Source: UBA6078 sp964468685
GTDB lineage: Bacteria; Desulfobacterota; Syntrophia; Syntrophales; UBA2210
Length of the DNA: 23,311 nucleotides
Direction of reading: 5' to 3'
Assembly (NCBI GenBank): GCA_964468685.1
Contig: CAYXUH010000019.1
Location: 1-23,311, forward strand
Both the position numbers and the translations under genes were made by a program. The notes under the pieces were generated by a model. That model was not told the DNA's origin, searched no databases, and saw only the letters and a list, made by a program, of their open reading frames with translations. Of this stretch, positions 8,318-15,957 are shown one piece after another (the first letter of the stretch is position 1; every line of letters starts with the position of its first letter).

Positions 8318-9130
8318 ATGCCCTTTGAACTGATAAACGGTGTAAGCCTCCATTACGAGGAGGCAGGAAACGGTGAGGCGATTGTCCTCCTGCACGGCTA
8401 TACGGGAAACACGAAGGACTGGGCCTACCAGGTGGCCCTCCTGTCGTCGGAGTACAGGGTGATCGCGCTCGATCACCGCGGCCACGGCATGTCCAGTGAC
8501 CCTCACGACGAAGAGGACTACTCGATACCGATCTCAAGCGGCGATGTATACGGGCTTCTGCGCCTGCTGGGTATAGACCGGTGCTGTCTGATCGGGCATT
8601 CCATGGGGGGGTTCGTCGCGCTCCAGTTCGCCCTCGACCATCCCGATATGTTGAGCGCCCTGGTCCTGGTGGACACATCGAGCGGCACCTTTGACGTCGC
8701 GCTCGGATATCCCGAACTGAGGGCAAAGATGGACGAACTGGCACGGGAGGAGGGCATTGATGCGGCATTTGAATATGAGGCCACACACAACCCCATCCGA
8801 ATTGAGCGTTTCCGGAGACATCCGCAGTGGCGAGAGGTCGCCCGTCTAAAGGCGCTCGGCACCTCGGTTGACGGGTATATCTATGTCGCAAGATCCTTCG
8901 GAAAGTGGCAACCGGTAACGGACCGGCTCGGGGAGATACGGGTGCCGACACTGATCTTCCGGGGGGATGAGGACATCCCCTTTGTGGGGGCCAGCGAGGT
9001 ACTCAGGAAATCGATCGCCGGATCACAGCTCGTCGTCGTCCCCGGCGCGGGGCATTCCCCCCACGAGGAGACGCCCGCCATCTTCAATGAGAAGGTGGTG
9101 CCTTTTCTTGCAGCCGTTTACCGGAAGTAA
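8318..9130 (+). CDS. Alpha/beta-fold hydrolase
   Basis: Serine hydrolase of 270 residues. The oxyanion strand is VLLHGYTG (23-30) and the nucleophile elbow is GHSMGG with Ser95. The acid is in LIFRGDEDIPF, and the catalytic His is in PGAGHSPHEE near the C-terminus. DHRGHGMSSDP is the typical segment of the 3-oxoadipate enol-lactonase/haloperoxidase-like group. AAGGAG lies before the ATG at 8318. No signal peptide, so cytoplasmic. It follows the cyclase-family gene by 25 bases and is probably co-transcribed with it. The substrate is unknown; an ester, lactone or carbon-carbon bond are all possible within the fold. Confidence 0.9.
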   Translation: MPFELINGVSLHYEEAGNGEAIVLLHGYTGNTKDWAYQVALLSSEYRVIALDHRGHGMSSDPHDEEDYSIPISSGDVYGLLRLLGIDRCCLIGHSMGGFVALQFALDHPDMLSALVLVDTSSGTFDVALGYPELRAKMDELAREEGIDAAFEYEATHNPIRIERFRRHPQWREVARLKALGTSVDGYIYVARSFGKWQPVTDRLGEIRVPTLIFRGDEDIPFVGASEVLRKSIAGSQLVVVPGAGHSPHEETPAIFNEKVVPFLAAVYRK

Positions 9131-9394
9131 GACTGGGCGGCTGCCCAAAGCGGCTCAAATAAGGTCTTGATAAAAAATCTCATATGGAAGAAGATGTCGG
9201 TGCAGGAATAAGGATTATTTCCAAAAGAGGTGGTGGGATCATAAGGATTAAAAGCTTGGAAAAGGTCCTATCTACTTTGTTTAGAAATTTACAAAGAACT
9301 CGACCCCCTGAATCCTTGAATCCTCGAACCCTGTGCCTCAACTAATTGGGAGAAGAACCACAAAGGATTGTCCATTACAATGAAGGAGAGTCTC
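9131..9394. other. Intergenic stretch with a degenerate octamer repeat and a doubtful small ORF
   Basis: Three consecutive 8-base units, GAATCCTT, GAATCCTC and GAACCCTG, run from 9310 to 9333. CTTTGT/ACAAAG forms a small inverted repeat shortly before it. A 53-codon frame (ATG 9184, TAA 9343) exists but has no ribosome site, its end is made by the octamer repeat, and it resembles nothing I know; I do not call it a gene. The promoter of the universal stress gene should be here but no good match was found. Confidence 0.4.
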
Positions 9395-9829
9395 ATGTTT
9401 AAAAAAATCCTCTACCCTACCGATTTTTCAGACGTGTCAAAAAAGGCCCTCGCTTCTATCCTACAGCTCAAGACGGCCGGGGCTAAAGAAGTGATCGTCA
9501 TGCACGTAATCGACAGCAGAAACCTCGACGCAATGGCCCAGTATGTACCCGCCGACCTTCAGAGGACCCAGGAGGCCCTTGAGAAGATCGCCCGGGAGGA
9601 GGCACAGGTGATTGCCGATGAACTCGAAAAGAAGGGGTTCACCGTGAAGATCCGCATCGAAGAGGGAATCCCTTCCAGAAATATCCTGGAAGCGGAAAAG
9701 GAGGAGGGTGCCTCCAGCATCGTCATAGGATCTCACGGTGTAAGCAACATCAAAGAGATTTTTCTTGGATCGGTTTCAGAAAAGGTGATCAGAAAGGCCA
9801 AGGGCCCCGTCATCGTTATAAAACGATAA
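9395..9829 (+). CDS. Universal stress protein, UspA family
   Basis: Single-domain Usp protein of 144 residues. It begins MFKKILYPTDFSD, the typical first strand, and ends with the ATP-binding pattern G-2x-G-9x-G(S/T), seen as GSHG then nine residues then GS in SHGVSNIKEIFLGSVSE. The ATG at 9395 is chosen because AAGGAGAG lies about 6 bases upstream; an in-frame TTG at 9368 would add nine residues and has no better site. It presumably binds ATP and acts in stress or growth-arrest responses, as other family members do. It sits alone between the hydrolase pair and the AOR-ADH gene, 131 bases before the latter, and may or may not share its transcript. Confidence 0.92.
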   Translation: MFKKILYPTDFSDVSKKALASILQLKTAGAKEVIVMHVIDSRNLDAMAQYVPADLQRTQEALEKIAREEAQVIADELEKKGFTVKIRIEEGIPSRNILEAEKEEGASSIVIGSHGVSNIKEIFLGSVSEKVIRKAKGPVIVIKR

Positions 9830-9845
9830 CGACCGGCCTGACGGC

Positions 9846-9874
9846 TTGACAAATCCCTGTTTCCGAAATAACAA
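9846..9874 (+). promoter_or_regulatory. Predicted promoter of the AOR-ADH fusion gene
   Basis: A perfect TTGACA (9846-9851) is followed after 17 bases by TAACAA (9869-9874), which matches the -10 consensus in only three positions. A weak -10 often goes with activator dependence, which is inference. It places the start near 9881, about 80 bases before the chosen start codon. Confidence 0.4.
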
Positions 9875-9902
9875 GTGATGCTCTGACAAACCGGGTGAAA
9901 CG

Positions 9903-9929
9903 GTTCGAGCGCCAAGCTTTATCTCGAAC
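9903..9929. promoter_or_regulatory. Inverted repeat GTTCGAG-13-CTCGAAC, possible operator
   Basis: Perfect 7-bp arms at 9903-9909 and 9923-9929 have centres 20 bases apart, about two helical turns, just downstream of the predicted -10. This geometry suits a dimeric repressor, or the arms may fold in the leader RNA. No regulator gene is adjacent. Confidence 0.35.
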
Positions 9930-9960
9930 AGGTATGATAAAAACAAAAGGGGGAAGACGT

Positions 9961-12810
9961 TTGAAAATACTGCGCATTGACATGTCACAGCTCAAAACGA
10001 ACACGGAGCCTCTGCCTCAAGAGTATACACTGATTGGCGGGAGGGGTTTGATTGCCAAGATCATGAACAGTGAGGTCCCGCCCGATACCGATCCGCTGGG
10101 GCCGGACAACAAGCTGATCATCGCCGCGGGACCGCTGGCGGGGACCATGGCACCTTCGCTCGGCCGCATATCGCTGGGGTGCAAGAGCCCTCTCACGATG
10201 GGGATCAAGAAATCGAACGTGGGGGGGCCGGCCGCCCAGAAACTGGACAAGCTGGGGATACGATCGGTCATCATCGAAGGGGCTCCCGAGGAGGGGAAAT
10301 GGTATCTCCTGAAGATATCAAAGAGCGGCGCCTCACTGGAACCCGCCGACGCGTATGTGGGCATGAAAAACTACCCGCTCGCGGGTGAACTCCACAAAAA
10401 ATACGGCAGCAAGGCCGCCCTGATCACCATCGGTGTCGCCGGTGAAAGAAAATACACGGGGGCATCGATCGCCCTGACTGACATCTATGGAGACCCCTCG
10501 CGAGCAGCTGGCAGGGGGGGGGTCGGGGCTGTTATGGGGGCTAAGGGACTGAAGGCGATCGTCATCGACGACACCGATTCCGAGAAGATCACCCTGGCCG
10601 ATCCGGCCGCGTTCAGAGAAACGGTCAGAAACTGGGTAGGCATTATCAGAAAGGATGTGGGCTGCGGCCTCTTCCATACCTTCGGGACACCCCTCGCGGT
10701 TTCCAATCTCAGCATGGTGGGAAGCATGCCTGCCAGGGGAAATACCTCGGGGAGGCACGAGGACTTCAGGAAGGTCAGCGGGGATGCCATCAAGAATAAG
10801 GGCTGGGAGCGAGGCGGCAAGATGCACGCCTGCATGCCGGGGTGCGTCGTTCAGTGCTCAATCATCTACAACGGGCCTGACGGGAAGCATCTCTGCTCCG
10901 CCTTCGAATACGAGGCGATCGGCCTTCTAGGCACCAACCTCGATATTATCGATCTCGACGCCATCGCCCGGATGAAATTCCTGTGCGACGATATCGGCCT
11001 CGACCTTATCGAGATGGGCGGCTCCCTGGTCGTCGCCATATCCGGCGGCAGGTTGAAGATGGGAGATGCCGCAGGGGCAATCAAACTCCTCGGAGAGATC
11101 GGGGAAGGGACGGATTTCGGTGCGGTCCTTGGAAACGGCGCCGTGTCCACGGGGAAGGCCCTAGACGTCAAGCGGGTGCCGGTCTTCAAGGGTCAGGCCA
11201 TTCCAGCCCATGACGGCCGGGCCGCCAAGGGGATCGGCGTAACCTACGCCACGAGCCCCATGGGTGCCGACCACAATGCCGGCCTCACCTACAAGCGGCC
11301 GGGACAGAAGACGGGACAGATCGAAAATTCGCTCGCCTTTCAGATCAGGGCGGCGGCCTGCGACACCACCGGCTACTGTCTCAATGCCGTTCCCGGTGGT
11401 CAGACCTCGGTCTACGGATTCTTTGCAGACCTCCTCAACGCCCGCTACGGTATGAATCTCACCGTGGATGATCTGGTGGAAATCGGAAAACAGACTCTGA
11501 AGGATGAAAACATCTTCAATAACCAGGCGGAATTCAGCAAGATATGGGAGCCCTATCCGGAGTTCTACCGGACGGAGCCACTCCCACCGACTAACCGGGT
11601 CTTCGATGTCGAGGACAGTGAAATCAAGGATATCTGGAACCGGATCGATGCCTACAAGGAAAAGGAGAAGGCCTTGGAGGTACGAATCCCACATCTGCCT
11701 TCCATGCTGATCGGAGCGGGCGTCCTGGCAAAGATCGGCGGCCAGGCGAAGGGGTTGAAGATAACAAAGGCCCTCTTTCTCTGTGATCCCGTCATGAAGC
11801 AGATCGGACGCGCCGACGAGATCATCGGCAACCTCGCCGCCAACGGCATCAAGACGGTGCTCTTTACCGATATCGAACCCGATCCCCCCATCTGGGAAAT
11901 CGACAACCTGGGTGAGCTCTACGCGAAGGAAGGGTGTGACGGGATCATCGCCATGGGGGGCGGAAGCTCCATGGATGCGGCCAAGGCCCTCTCCGTGCGG
12001 GTGACCCATTCCGGCCACATGTCGGAGTACGAGAGCCTCGCCGGGGGATCGGGGAAGATAAAGGATATCCTCCCCCCGGTCATCTGTATCCCGACCACAT
12101 CGGGGACGGGAAGCGAGGCGAATACCTACGCGGTTCTCACCGATACGGAGCGGGGCATCAAGTTCATCATAATGAGTGAGATCATGGTCCCGAAGGTGGC
12201 AATCATCGACCCGGAAGTGACAAGGACCATGCCAAAAAGCCTCACCGCCGAGACGGGGATCGACGCCCTCGCCCACTGTATCGAGGGGTACGTGGGGACC
12301 CTGATGCCTTACCATCCCTACTATTCGACACTGGCCTATTACGGGATCAAGCTGGTCGGCAAGAGCCTCCCCCGGGCCTATCATACCCCCGACGACCTGG
12401 AGGCACGGACGGATATGGCCATGGCGGCCGTCTACGGCGGCGCTGCCTTTACCAAGGGACTGGGTGTCGCGCACAACTTCGGTCACGTCATTGGCGCCAG
12501 GTATCATATCTCCCACGGAAAATCGATCGCCCCTGGCCTGCTCTCCTTCGCCCGGGTAAACGAAAAGGCCTGCAGGGAGGATTTCGAGGATCTCGCCTGG
12601 ACGCTGAACCATTCAAAAAACCTGGAGGAAGGGCTGCGCAAGTTGTATGAAGAGGTCGGCATGTCCACCCGGTTCAGGGACCTGGGGGTACCGGAAGAAG
12701 ACCTTCCGAGGATCGCCTTCGAGGCGTCAAAGGATGTGGTCAATATCGTCGGCAACCCCATCTACCTCGAGGAACGCCAGCTCTTGGAGCTGCTGAAGGA
12801 ATTCTACTAG
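9961..12810 (+). CDS. Fusion of aldehyde:ferredoxin oxidoreductase and iron-type alcohol dehydrogenase
   Basis: A single uninterrupted frame of 949 residues. Residues 1-570 form a complete tungsten/molybdopterin AOR: start KILRIDMS, pterin motif GRGGVGAVMGAKGLKAI from 184, cluster cysteines C291/C295/C299 (CMPGCVVQC) and C467 or C473 in CDTTGYC, and SPMGADH at 432. AOR interconverts a carboxylate and its aldehyde with ferredoxin. After a charged linker (about 555-575) comes a complete Fe-ADH domain: NAD motif GGGSSMD at 666, TTSGTGSE at 712, and metal ligands Asp768, His772, His838 and His852 with the spacing of lactaldehyde reductase FucO. Together they could convert acid to alcohol or back. 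The start chosen is the TTG at 9961 after GGGGGAAG; ATG 9934 or GTG 9895 would add 9 or 22 residues. It ends at a convergent hairpin terminator. Confidence 0.93.
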   Translation: MKILRIDMSQLKTNTEPLPQEYTLIGGRGLIAKIMNSEVPPDTDPLGPDNKLIIAAGPLAGTMAPSLGRISLGCKSPLTMGIKKSNVGGPAAQKLDKLGIRSVIIEGAPEEGKWYLLKISKSGASLEPADAYVGMKNYPLAGELHKKYGSKAALITIGVAGERKYTGASIALTDIYGDPSRAAGRGGVGAVMGAKGLKAIVIDDTDSEKITLADPAAFRETVRNWVGIIRKDVGCGLFHTFGTPLAVSNLSMVGSMPARGNTSGRHEDFRKVSGDAIKNKGWERGGKMHACMPGCVVQCSIIYNGPDGKHLCSAFEYEAIGLLGTNLDIIDLDAIARMKFLCDDIGLDLIEMGGSLVVAISGGRLKMGDAAGAIKLLGEIGEGTDFGAVLGNGAVSTGKALDVKRVPVFKGQAIPAHDGRAAKGIGVTYATSPMGADHNAGLTYKRPGQKTGQIENSLAFQIRAAACDTTGYCLNAVPGGQTSVYGFFADLLNARYGMNLTVDDLVEIGKQTLKDENIFNNQAEFSKIWEPYPEFYRTEPLPPTNRVFDVEDSEIKDIWNRIDAYKEKEKALEVRIPHLPSMLIGAGVLAKIGGQAKGLKITKALFLCDPVMKQIGRADEIIGNLAANGIKTVLFTDIEPDPPIWEIDNLGELYAKEGCDGIIAMGGGSSMDAAKALSVRVTHSGHMSEYESLAGGSGKIKDILPPVICIPTTSGTGSEANTYAVLTDTERGIKFIIMSEIMVPKVAIIDPEVTRTMPKSLTAETGIDALAHCIEGYVGTLMPYHPYYSTLAYYGIKLVGKSLPRAYHTPDDLEARTDMAMAAVYGGAAFTKGLGVAHNFGHVIGARYHISHGKSIAPGLLSFARVNEKACREDFEDLAWTLNHSKNLEEGLRKLYEEVGMSTRFRDLGVPEEDLPRIAFEASKDVVNIVGNPIYLEERQLLELLKEFY

Positions 12811-12835
12811 AAGACTGTCTCCCTCAGACACTCAA

Positions 12836-12870
12836 GGGTCCCCTCTCGTTTTACGTACGAAAGGGGACCC
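12836..12870. terminator. Convergent hairpin between AOR-ADH and diguanylate cyclase genes
   Basis: GGGTCCCCTCTCG (12836-12848) pairs with CGAAAGGGGACCC (12858-12870) with one mismatch and a 9-base loop. It lies 26 bases after the stop of the plus-strand fusion gene and 26 bases beyond the stop of the minus-strand cyclase. T-runs are weak on both sides (GTCTCTTTC on plus), but position and strength favour a shared bidirectional terminator. Confidence 0.65.
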
Positions 12871-12895
12871 CGTCTCTTTCACCGTCCAGCGAATA

Positions 12896-13930
12896 TCAGG
12901 GCGTGGTAAGATCCGCGTCGTGAACCGGGTCATGAACAACGAGAGCGCGTCCCTTTTGTTTGGCCTGATACATCAGATCGTCCACCCGGGTCAGAAGGGC
13001 ATCGGTACTCTCACGGTCCCGGTATTGCGCGACACCGAAACTGGCCGTCAGCAACCCGATCTCGGGAAAGGGCCAGGTTCGCAGCTCTTCCAGGAGGGCC
13101 TCCGCCAGATGTACCGCCTGAGGAAGAGTTGTATTGACGAGCATGATCAAAAATTCCTCGCCGCCCCACCGGGCCAGAACATCCAACGTGCGAATCCGCT
13201 CACGGATCAGTTTCACCAGTCCTTTGAGCACCCGATCCCCCGTTTCGTGACCGAAGCGGTCATTGACGACCTTGAAATGATCGATATCCAGCATGATGAG
13301 GGAAAACGGAACGGCGTACCGATTGCCGCGGCCCATCTCGCGGTGCAATTCCTCCATAAAATGGCGACGGTTGAAGGCGCCTGTCAGGGGATCCGTCACT
13401 GCCAGTTTCCGAAGTTCCTCCCCGAGACGCCTGCGCTCCGTCACATCCCGGCTCACGCCAAGAATTGCCACCGGCCGCTGTTGTTCATCCCGCAAAAAGG
13501 ACAGAACGCTTTCGATCCAGATGATCGAACGGTCCTGGCGATATTCCTCGATTTCGATTGTGCGCATGCGCCGGGGATCGGCTTCATTTGCGTCGAGCAC
13601 CATCTCCTCTTCCAGGATTTTCATCACGAGCTCCAGCGAATGGGGAGGCATTACCTCGTCGATGCCCTGCGCCATCGTTTCTTCAGGGGTGGATCCATAG
13701 AGCTGCGTGACGGAGGGACTGACATAGGCAAAACGGAGGGACTCCAGATCCAGTATCCAGAGACAGTCTCCGGAATGATCGACGATCAGGCGATATTTCT
13801 GTTCGTTCTCGCGCAGCGCTTTATTACGTTCCCGCAGGTCGACGATCTCCAGCTCCAGCGCTGCTAATCGCCGGCGCAGCACTTCTGTTTCCTGATCATG
13901 CCCCGCGGGGATCTCATCTCGCTCGTTCAT
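12896..13930 (-). CDS. PAS-GGDEF diguanylate cyclase
   Basis: Makes the second messenger cyclic di-GMP from two GTP. It has 344 residues from the ATG at 13930, which has GGAGAAGG upstream; an in-frame start 16 codons earlier is possible but poorer. The order is a short coiled coil (about 15-45, rich in Leu, Glu and Arg), a PAS domain (about 45-165, NEQKYRLIVDHSGDCLWILD) with a PAC-like end (GVSRDVTERR), then GGDEF (about 170-335). The active site is GGEEF at 256-260, and the upstream RTLD matches the RxxD product-inhibition site. No membrane segment, so a cytoplasmic sensor of unknown signal. The 5' end of the gene lies inside the 498-bp tandem duplication, so a second, broken copy of its first 35 codons exists upstream. 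Confidence 0.93.
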   Translation of the reverse strand: MNERDEIPAGHDQETEVLRRRLAALELEIVDLRERNKALRENEQKYRLIVDHSGDCLWILDLESLRFAYVSPSVTQLYGSTPEETMAQGIDEVMPPHSLELVMKILEEEMVLDANEADPRRMRTIEIEEYRQDRSIIWIESVLSFLRDEQQRPVAILGVSRDVTERRRLGEELRKLAVTDPLTGAFNRRHFMEELHREMGRGNRYAVPFSLIMLDIDHFKVVNDRFGHETGDRVLKGLVKLIRERIRTLDVLARWGGEEFLIMLVNTTLPQAVHLAEALLEELRTWPFPEIGLLTASFGVAQYRDRESTDALLTRVDDLMYQAKQKGRALVVHDPVHDADLTTP

Positions 13931-14324
13931 GCCGATTAACCTTCTCCGTTCCTCATTGAATATCGTCGAGCAAGCCATGCCTCCAGAGGCGGGCGGTCCG
14001 GTGCGCTACAAGCCCTGAGGCGGCTCAATCCGACTGATCCTCTAACGATTCTGGCCAGCTGTTTTCTCCAGAGGCAACTGATACTGGCAAGCGAATGACA
14101 GGAAGTTGCTTTCTAAAAAAGAAGATGTAGGGAAACATATTCTTGTGTTGTATGTCAACGAAAATGGGGCAGAGGACGTGGCAACCGACACGGATACTGG
14201 GAGAAAGAATGTATCATGCGTCACTCATCCCCCCATCCCTTTTCAAACGCACAAAGACAACCCCCTGCTTCGGAAGGTTGCATTCGCCAGAACAACCGAT
14301 GTCTCAACCTGCCTGTCCGGTATA
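13825..14324. repeat. Direct repeat copy 1 (500 bp, identical to copy 2)
   Basis: Identical base for base, as read by eye, to 14478-14977. It runs from the coding start region of the diguanylate cyclase through its upstream region to the last 26 codons of a GNAT gene, where the first N gap begins. Adjacent units share a TA at the joint, so the repeat period is 498 bp. No separate gene is supported in 13931-14242; two short frames there (one per strand) look random. Confidence 0.9.
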
Positions 14325-14424
14325 NNNNNNNNNNNNNNNNNNNNNNNNNNNNNNNNNNNNNNNNNNNNNNNNNNNNNNNNNNNNNNNNNNNNNNNNNNNN
14401 NNNNNNNNNNNNNNNNNNNNNNNN
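14325..14424. other. Assembly gap of 100 N
   Basis: Exactly 100 N, the usual placeholder for a gap of unknown length. It falls inside the tandem duplication, so the number of 498-bp units is not known. Confidence 0.98.
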
Positions 14425-14583
14425 TCGGAAGGTTGCATTCGCCAGAACAACCGATGTCTCAACCTGCCTGTCCGGTATACGTTCCCGCAGGTCGACGATC
14501 TCCAGCTCCAGCGCTGCTAATCGCCGGCGCAGCACTTCTGTTTCCTGATCATGCCCCGCGGGGATCTCATCTCGCTCGTTCAT
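14425..14583 (-). pseudogene. Hybrid ORF: diguanylate cyclase N-terminus joined to GNAT C-terminus
   Basis: Made by the duplication joint. It begins with the same MNERDE start as the real cyclase (ATG at 14583), keeps its first 35 residues to LRER, then continues in frame with IPDRQVETSVVLANATFR, the tail of the neighbouring acetyltransferase, and runs into the gap. By comparison with the intact copy it would stop after about 61 residues. Both catalytic domains are missing, so it is a by-product of rearrangement rather than a working enzyme. The 55 bases at 14425-14479 are identical to 14270-14324 and 14923-14977. Confidence 0.7.
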
Positions 14584-14977
14584 GCCGATTAACCTTCTCC
14601 GTTCCTCATTGAATATCGTCGAGCAAGCCATGCCTCCAGAGGCGGGCGGTCCGGTGCGCTACAAGCCCTGAGGCGGCTCAATCCGACTGATCCTCTAACG
14701 ATTCTGGCCAGCTGTTTTCTCCAGAGGCAACTGATACTGGCAAGCGAATGACAGGAAGTTGCTTTCTAAAAAAGAAGATGTAGGGAAACATATTCTTGTG
14801 TTGTATGTCAACGAAAATGGGGCAGAGGACGTGGCAACCGACACGGATACTGGGAGAAAGAATGTATCATGCGTCACTCATCCCCCCATCCCTTTTCAAA
14901 CGCACAAAGACAACCCCCTGCTTCGGAAGGTTGCATTCGCCAGAACAACCGATGTCTCAACCTGCCTGTCCGGTATA
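14478..14977. repeat. Direct repeat copy 2 (500 bp, identical to copy 1)
   Basis: Second copy of the 500-bp repeat, offset by 653 bases from copy 1 in this scaffold because of the gap. Its right end lies within the GNAT gene at the His-Ile codons of RYWHIPDRQ; beyond it the sequence becomes unique (TGCCAGTACC). Its left end is joined directly to the unit's own tail, which shows a tandem head-to-tail arrangement rather than two dispersed copies. Confidence 0.9.
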
Positions 14978-15408
14978 TGCCAGTACCGTCTCAAAAGGAG
15001 GTCCTTTTCCTGCTTGGTGACGAGTGTGTATCCATTCCTCTGGTAGAAGGAGATCGCCCACGTCGCGTCAGCCCAGGTCCCGACCAGGATGGGTTTTCCC
15101 GTCATCTCCTTGAGGTGGCGCAGGAGGACCGTTCCGAATCCCTTCCCCTGGTCCTGTGTGCGGACATAGGCATGGCGGATCAGCGTTACCTCTCCCCTGT
15201 CCTGGATGCCCATGACGGCGACAAGCCCTCCATCCCGCTCGGCGCCCCAGAAGATGACACCGTCTCGGATCTCTTTCGACAACTCGTCACTATCCATGTA
15301 CGGATCATGCCATCGATCGGGAGGGATAGCACTGCGGTACGCCTGCGCAGCATCATTGATAATCCCATGGATCGACTCAAAATCGGATCTGGCACAGCGC
15401 CTGATCAT
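14896..15408 (-). CDS. GNAT-family N-acetyltransferase
   Basis: Transfers an acetyl group from acetyl-CoA to an unidentified amine. It has 170 residues from the ATG at 15408, which is preceded by AGGGAAC; an in-frame start 19 codons further up is less likely because residues before MIRRCARSDFESI do not look like the fold. The acetyl-CoA motif A is HAYVRTQDQGKGFGTVLLRHL-like (Q-x-x-G-x-G), followed by WADATWAISFYQRNGY, the usual motif B. The C-terminus RYWHIPDRQVETSVVLA is a common ending in one GNAT subgroup. The last 26 codons lie inside the 498-bp tandem duplication; this copy is intact. It lies 97 bases downstream of the PCC-domain gene on the same strand. Confidence 0.88.
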   Translation of the reverse strand: MIRRCARSDFESIHGIINDAAQAYRSAIPPDRWHDPYMDSDELSKEIRDGVIFWGAERDGGLVAVMGIQDRGEVTLIRHAYVRTQDQGKGFGTVLLRHLKEMTGKPILVGTWADATWAISFYQRNGYTLVTKQEKDLLLRRYWHIPDRQVETSVVLANATFRSRGLSLCV

Positions 15409-15505
15409 ACCGTTCCCTGTCTCCCCCTGATCATCCGGGGACAACCCGAATACACCGTGCCGCAATTGCGGTTCCCGTTATCGGTCTGTACGGCTGGTAT
15501 GCGTG

Positions 15506-15949
15506 TTATGTCTGTAACAGCTTGAAACCCAGATCAGGGGCCTCGACCCGTCTGCCGGGGGTATCGGTCAGTTCAAACAGGATAACCTCCAGGATCTGCC
15601 ATACCTTCACGCCGGCACGGATGCATCCCGTTACCGTATGATCGCCCCTCCCGCAGGCCATGTGCAGGTGCAGCGTGGGGCTGCCCTCCTCATCCGGAAA
15701 CAGGGTGCCGGTACCCGCGACCTCATGCACGTCGCCCAGGATGTGTATCGCCGGAGTGACAGGGCGGGCATCCCCCCTCTCAGGACCTACAACGAGTCTG
15801 CTCCCCCCCGCGGCTCCGCCGACGATGATCAGAGCGGCGGCTGTTATGCCTTTGTCGCGGGCAAACCGTTCAATCTCTTCATGGACCATCTCCCCGTCCT
15901 CCAGCCGCAGCACGAAGGTTCGGCCCTGCTTTGCCTGTGAATATTGCAT
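15506..15949 (-). CDS. PCC/DUF296 domain protein
   Basis: Small protein of 147 residues made only of a PCC (DUF296) domain, the fold found in plant AT-hook proteins and in many stand-alone bacterial proteins of unclear function. Typical features are FVLRLEDGEMVHEEIERFA near the start, GGAAGGSRLVVGP, the HLHMACGRGDHTVTGC metal-site-like segment (three His), and VWQILEVILFEL at the end. The ATG at 15949 is chosen; a GTG at 15961 overlaps the stop of the DUF488 remnant as GTGA, which hints that it was once coupled to that gene. No DNA-binding hook is present. The biochemical role is not known; thought to bind metal and oligomerise. Confidence 0.85.
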   Translation of the reverse strand: MQYSQAKQGRTFVLRLEDGEMVHEEIERFARDKGITAAALIIVGGAAGGSRLVVGPERGDARPVTPAIHILGDVHEVAGTGTLFPDEEGSPTLHLHMACGRGDHTVTGCIRAGVKVWQILEVILFELTDTPGRRVEAPDLGFKLLQT

Positions 15950-15957
15950 TGTCCTGT

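Noticed and set aside
9184..9345. Plus-strand 53-codon ORF between the hydrolase and Usp genes
   Set aside because: No ribosome site, its end is encoded by an octamer repeat, and there is no recognisable similarity.
11161..12612. Long minus-strand open frame (483 codons) opposite the AOR-ADH gene
   Set aside because: Antisense shadow of GC-rich coding DNA; the plus strand carries all conserved motifs of both enzyme domains.
14042..14224. 60-codon minus-strand and longer plus-strand frames in the repeat unit, present twice
   Set aside because: They appear duplicated only because the DNA is duplicated; no ribosome site and no family features.
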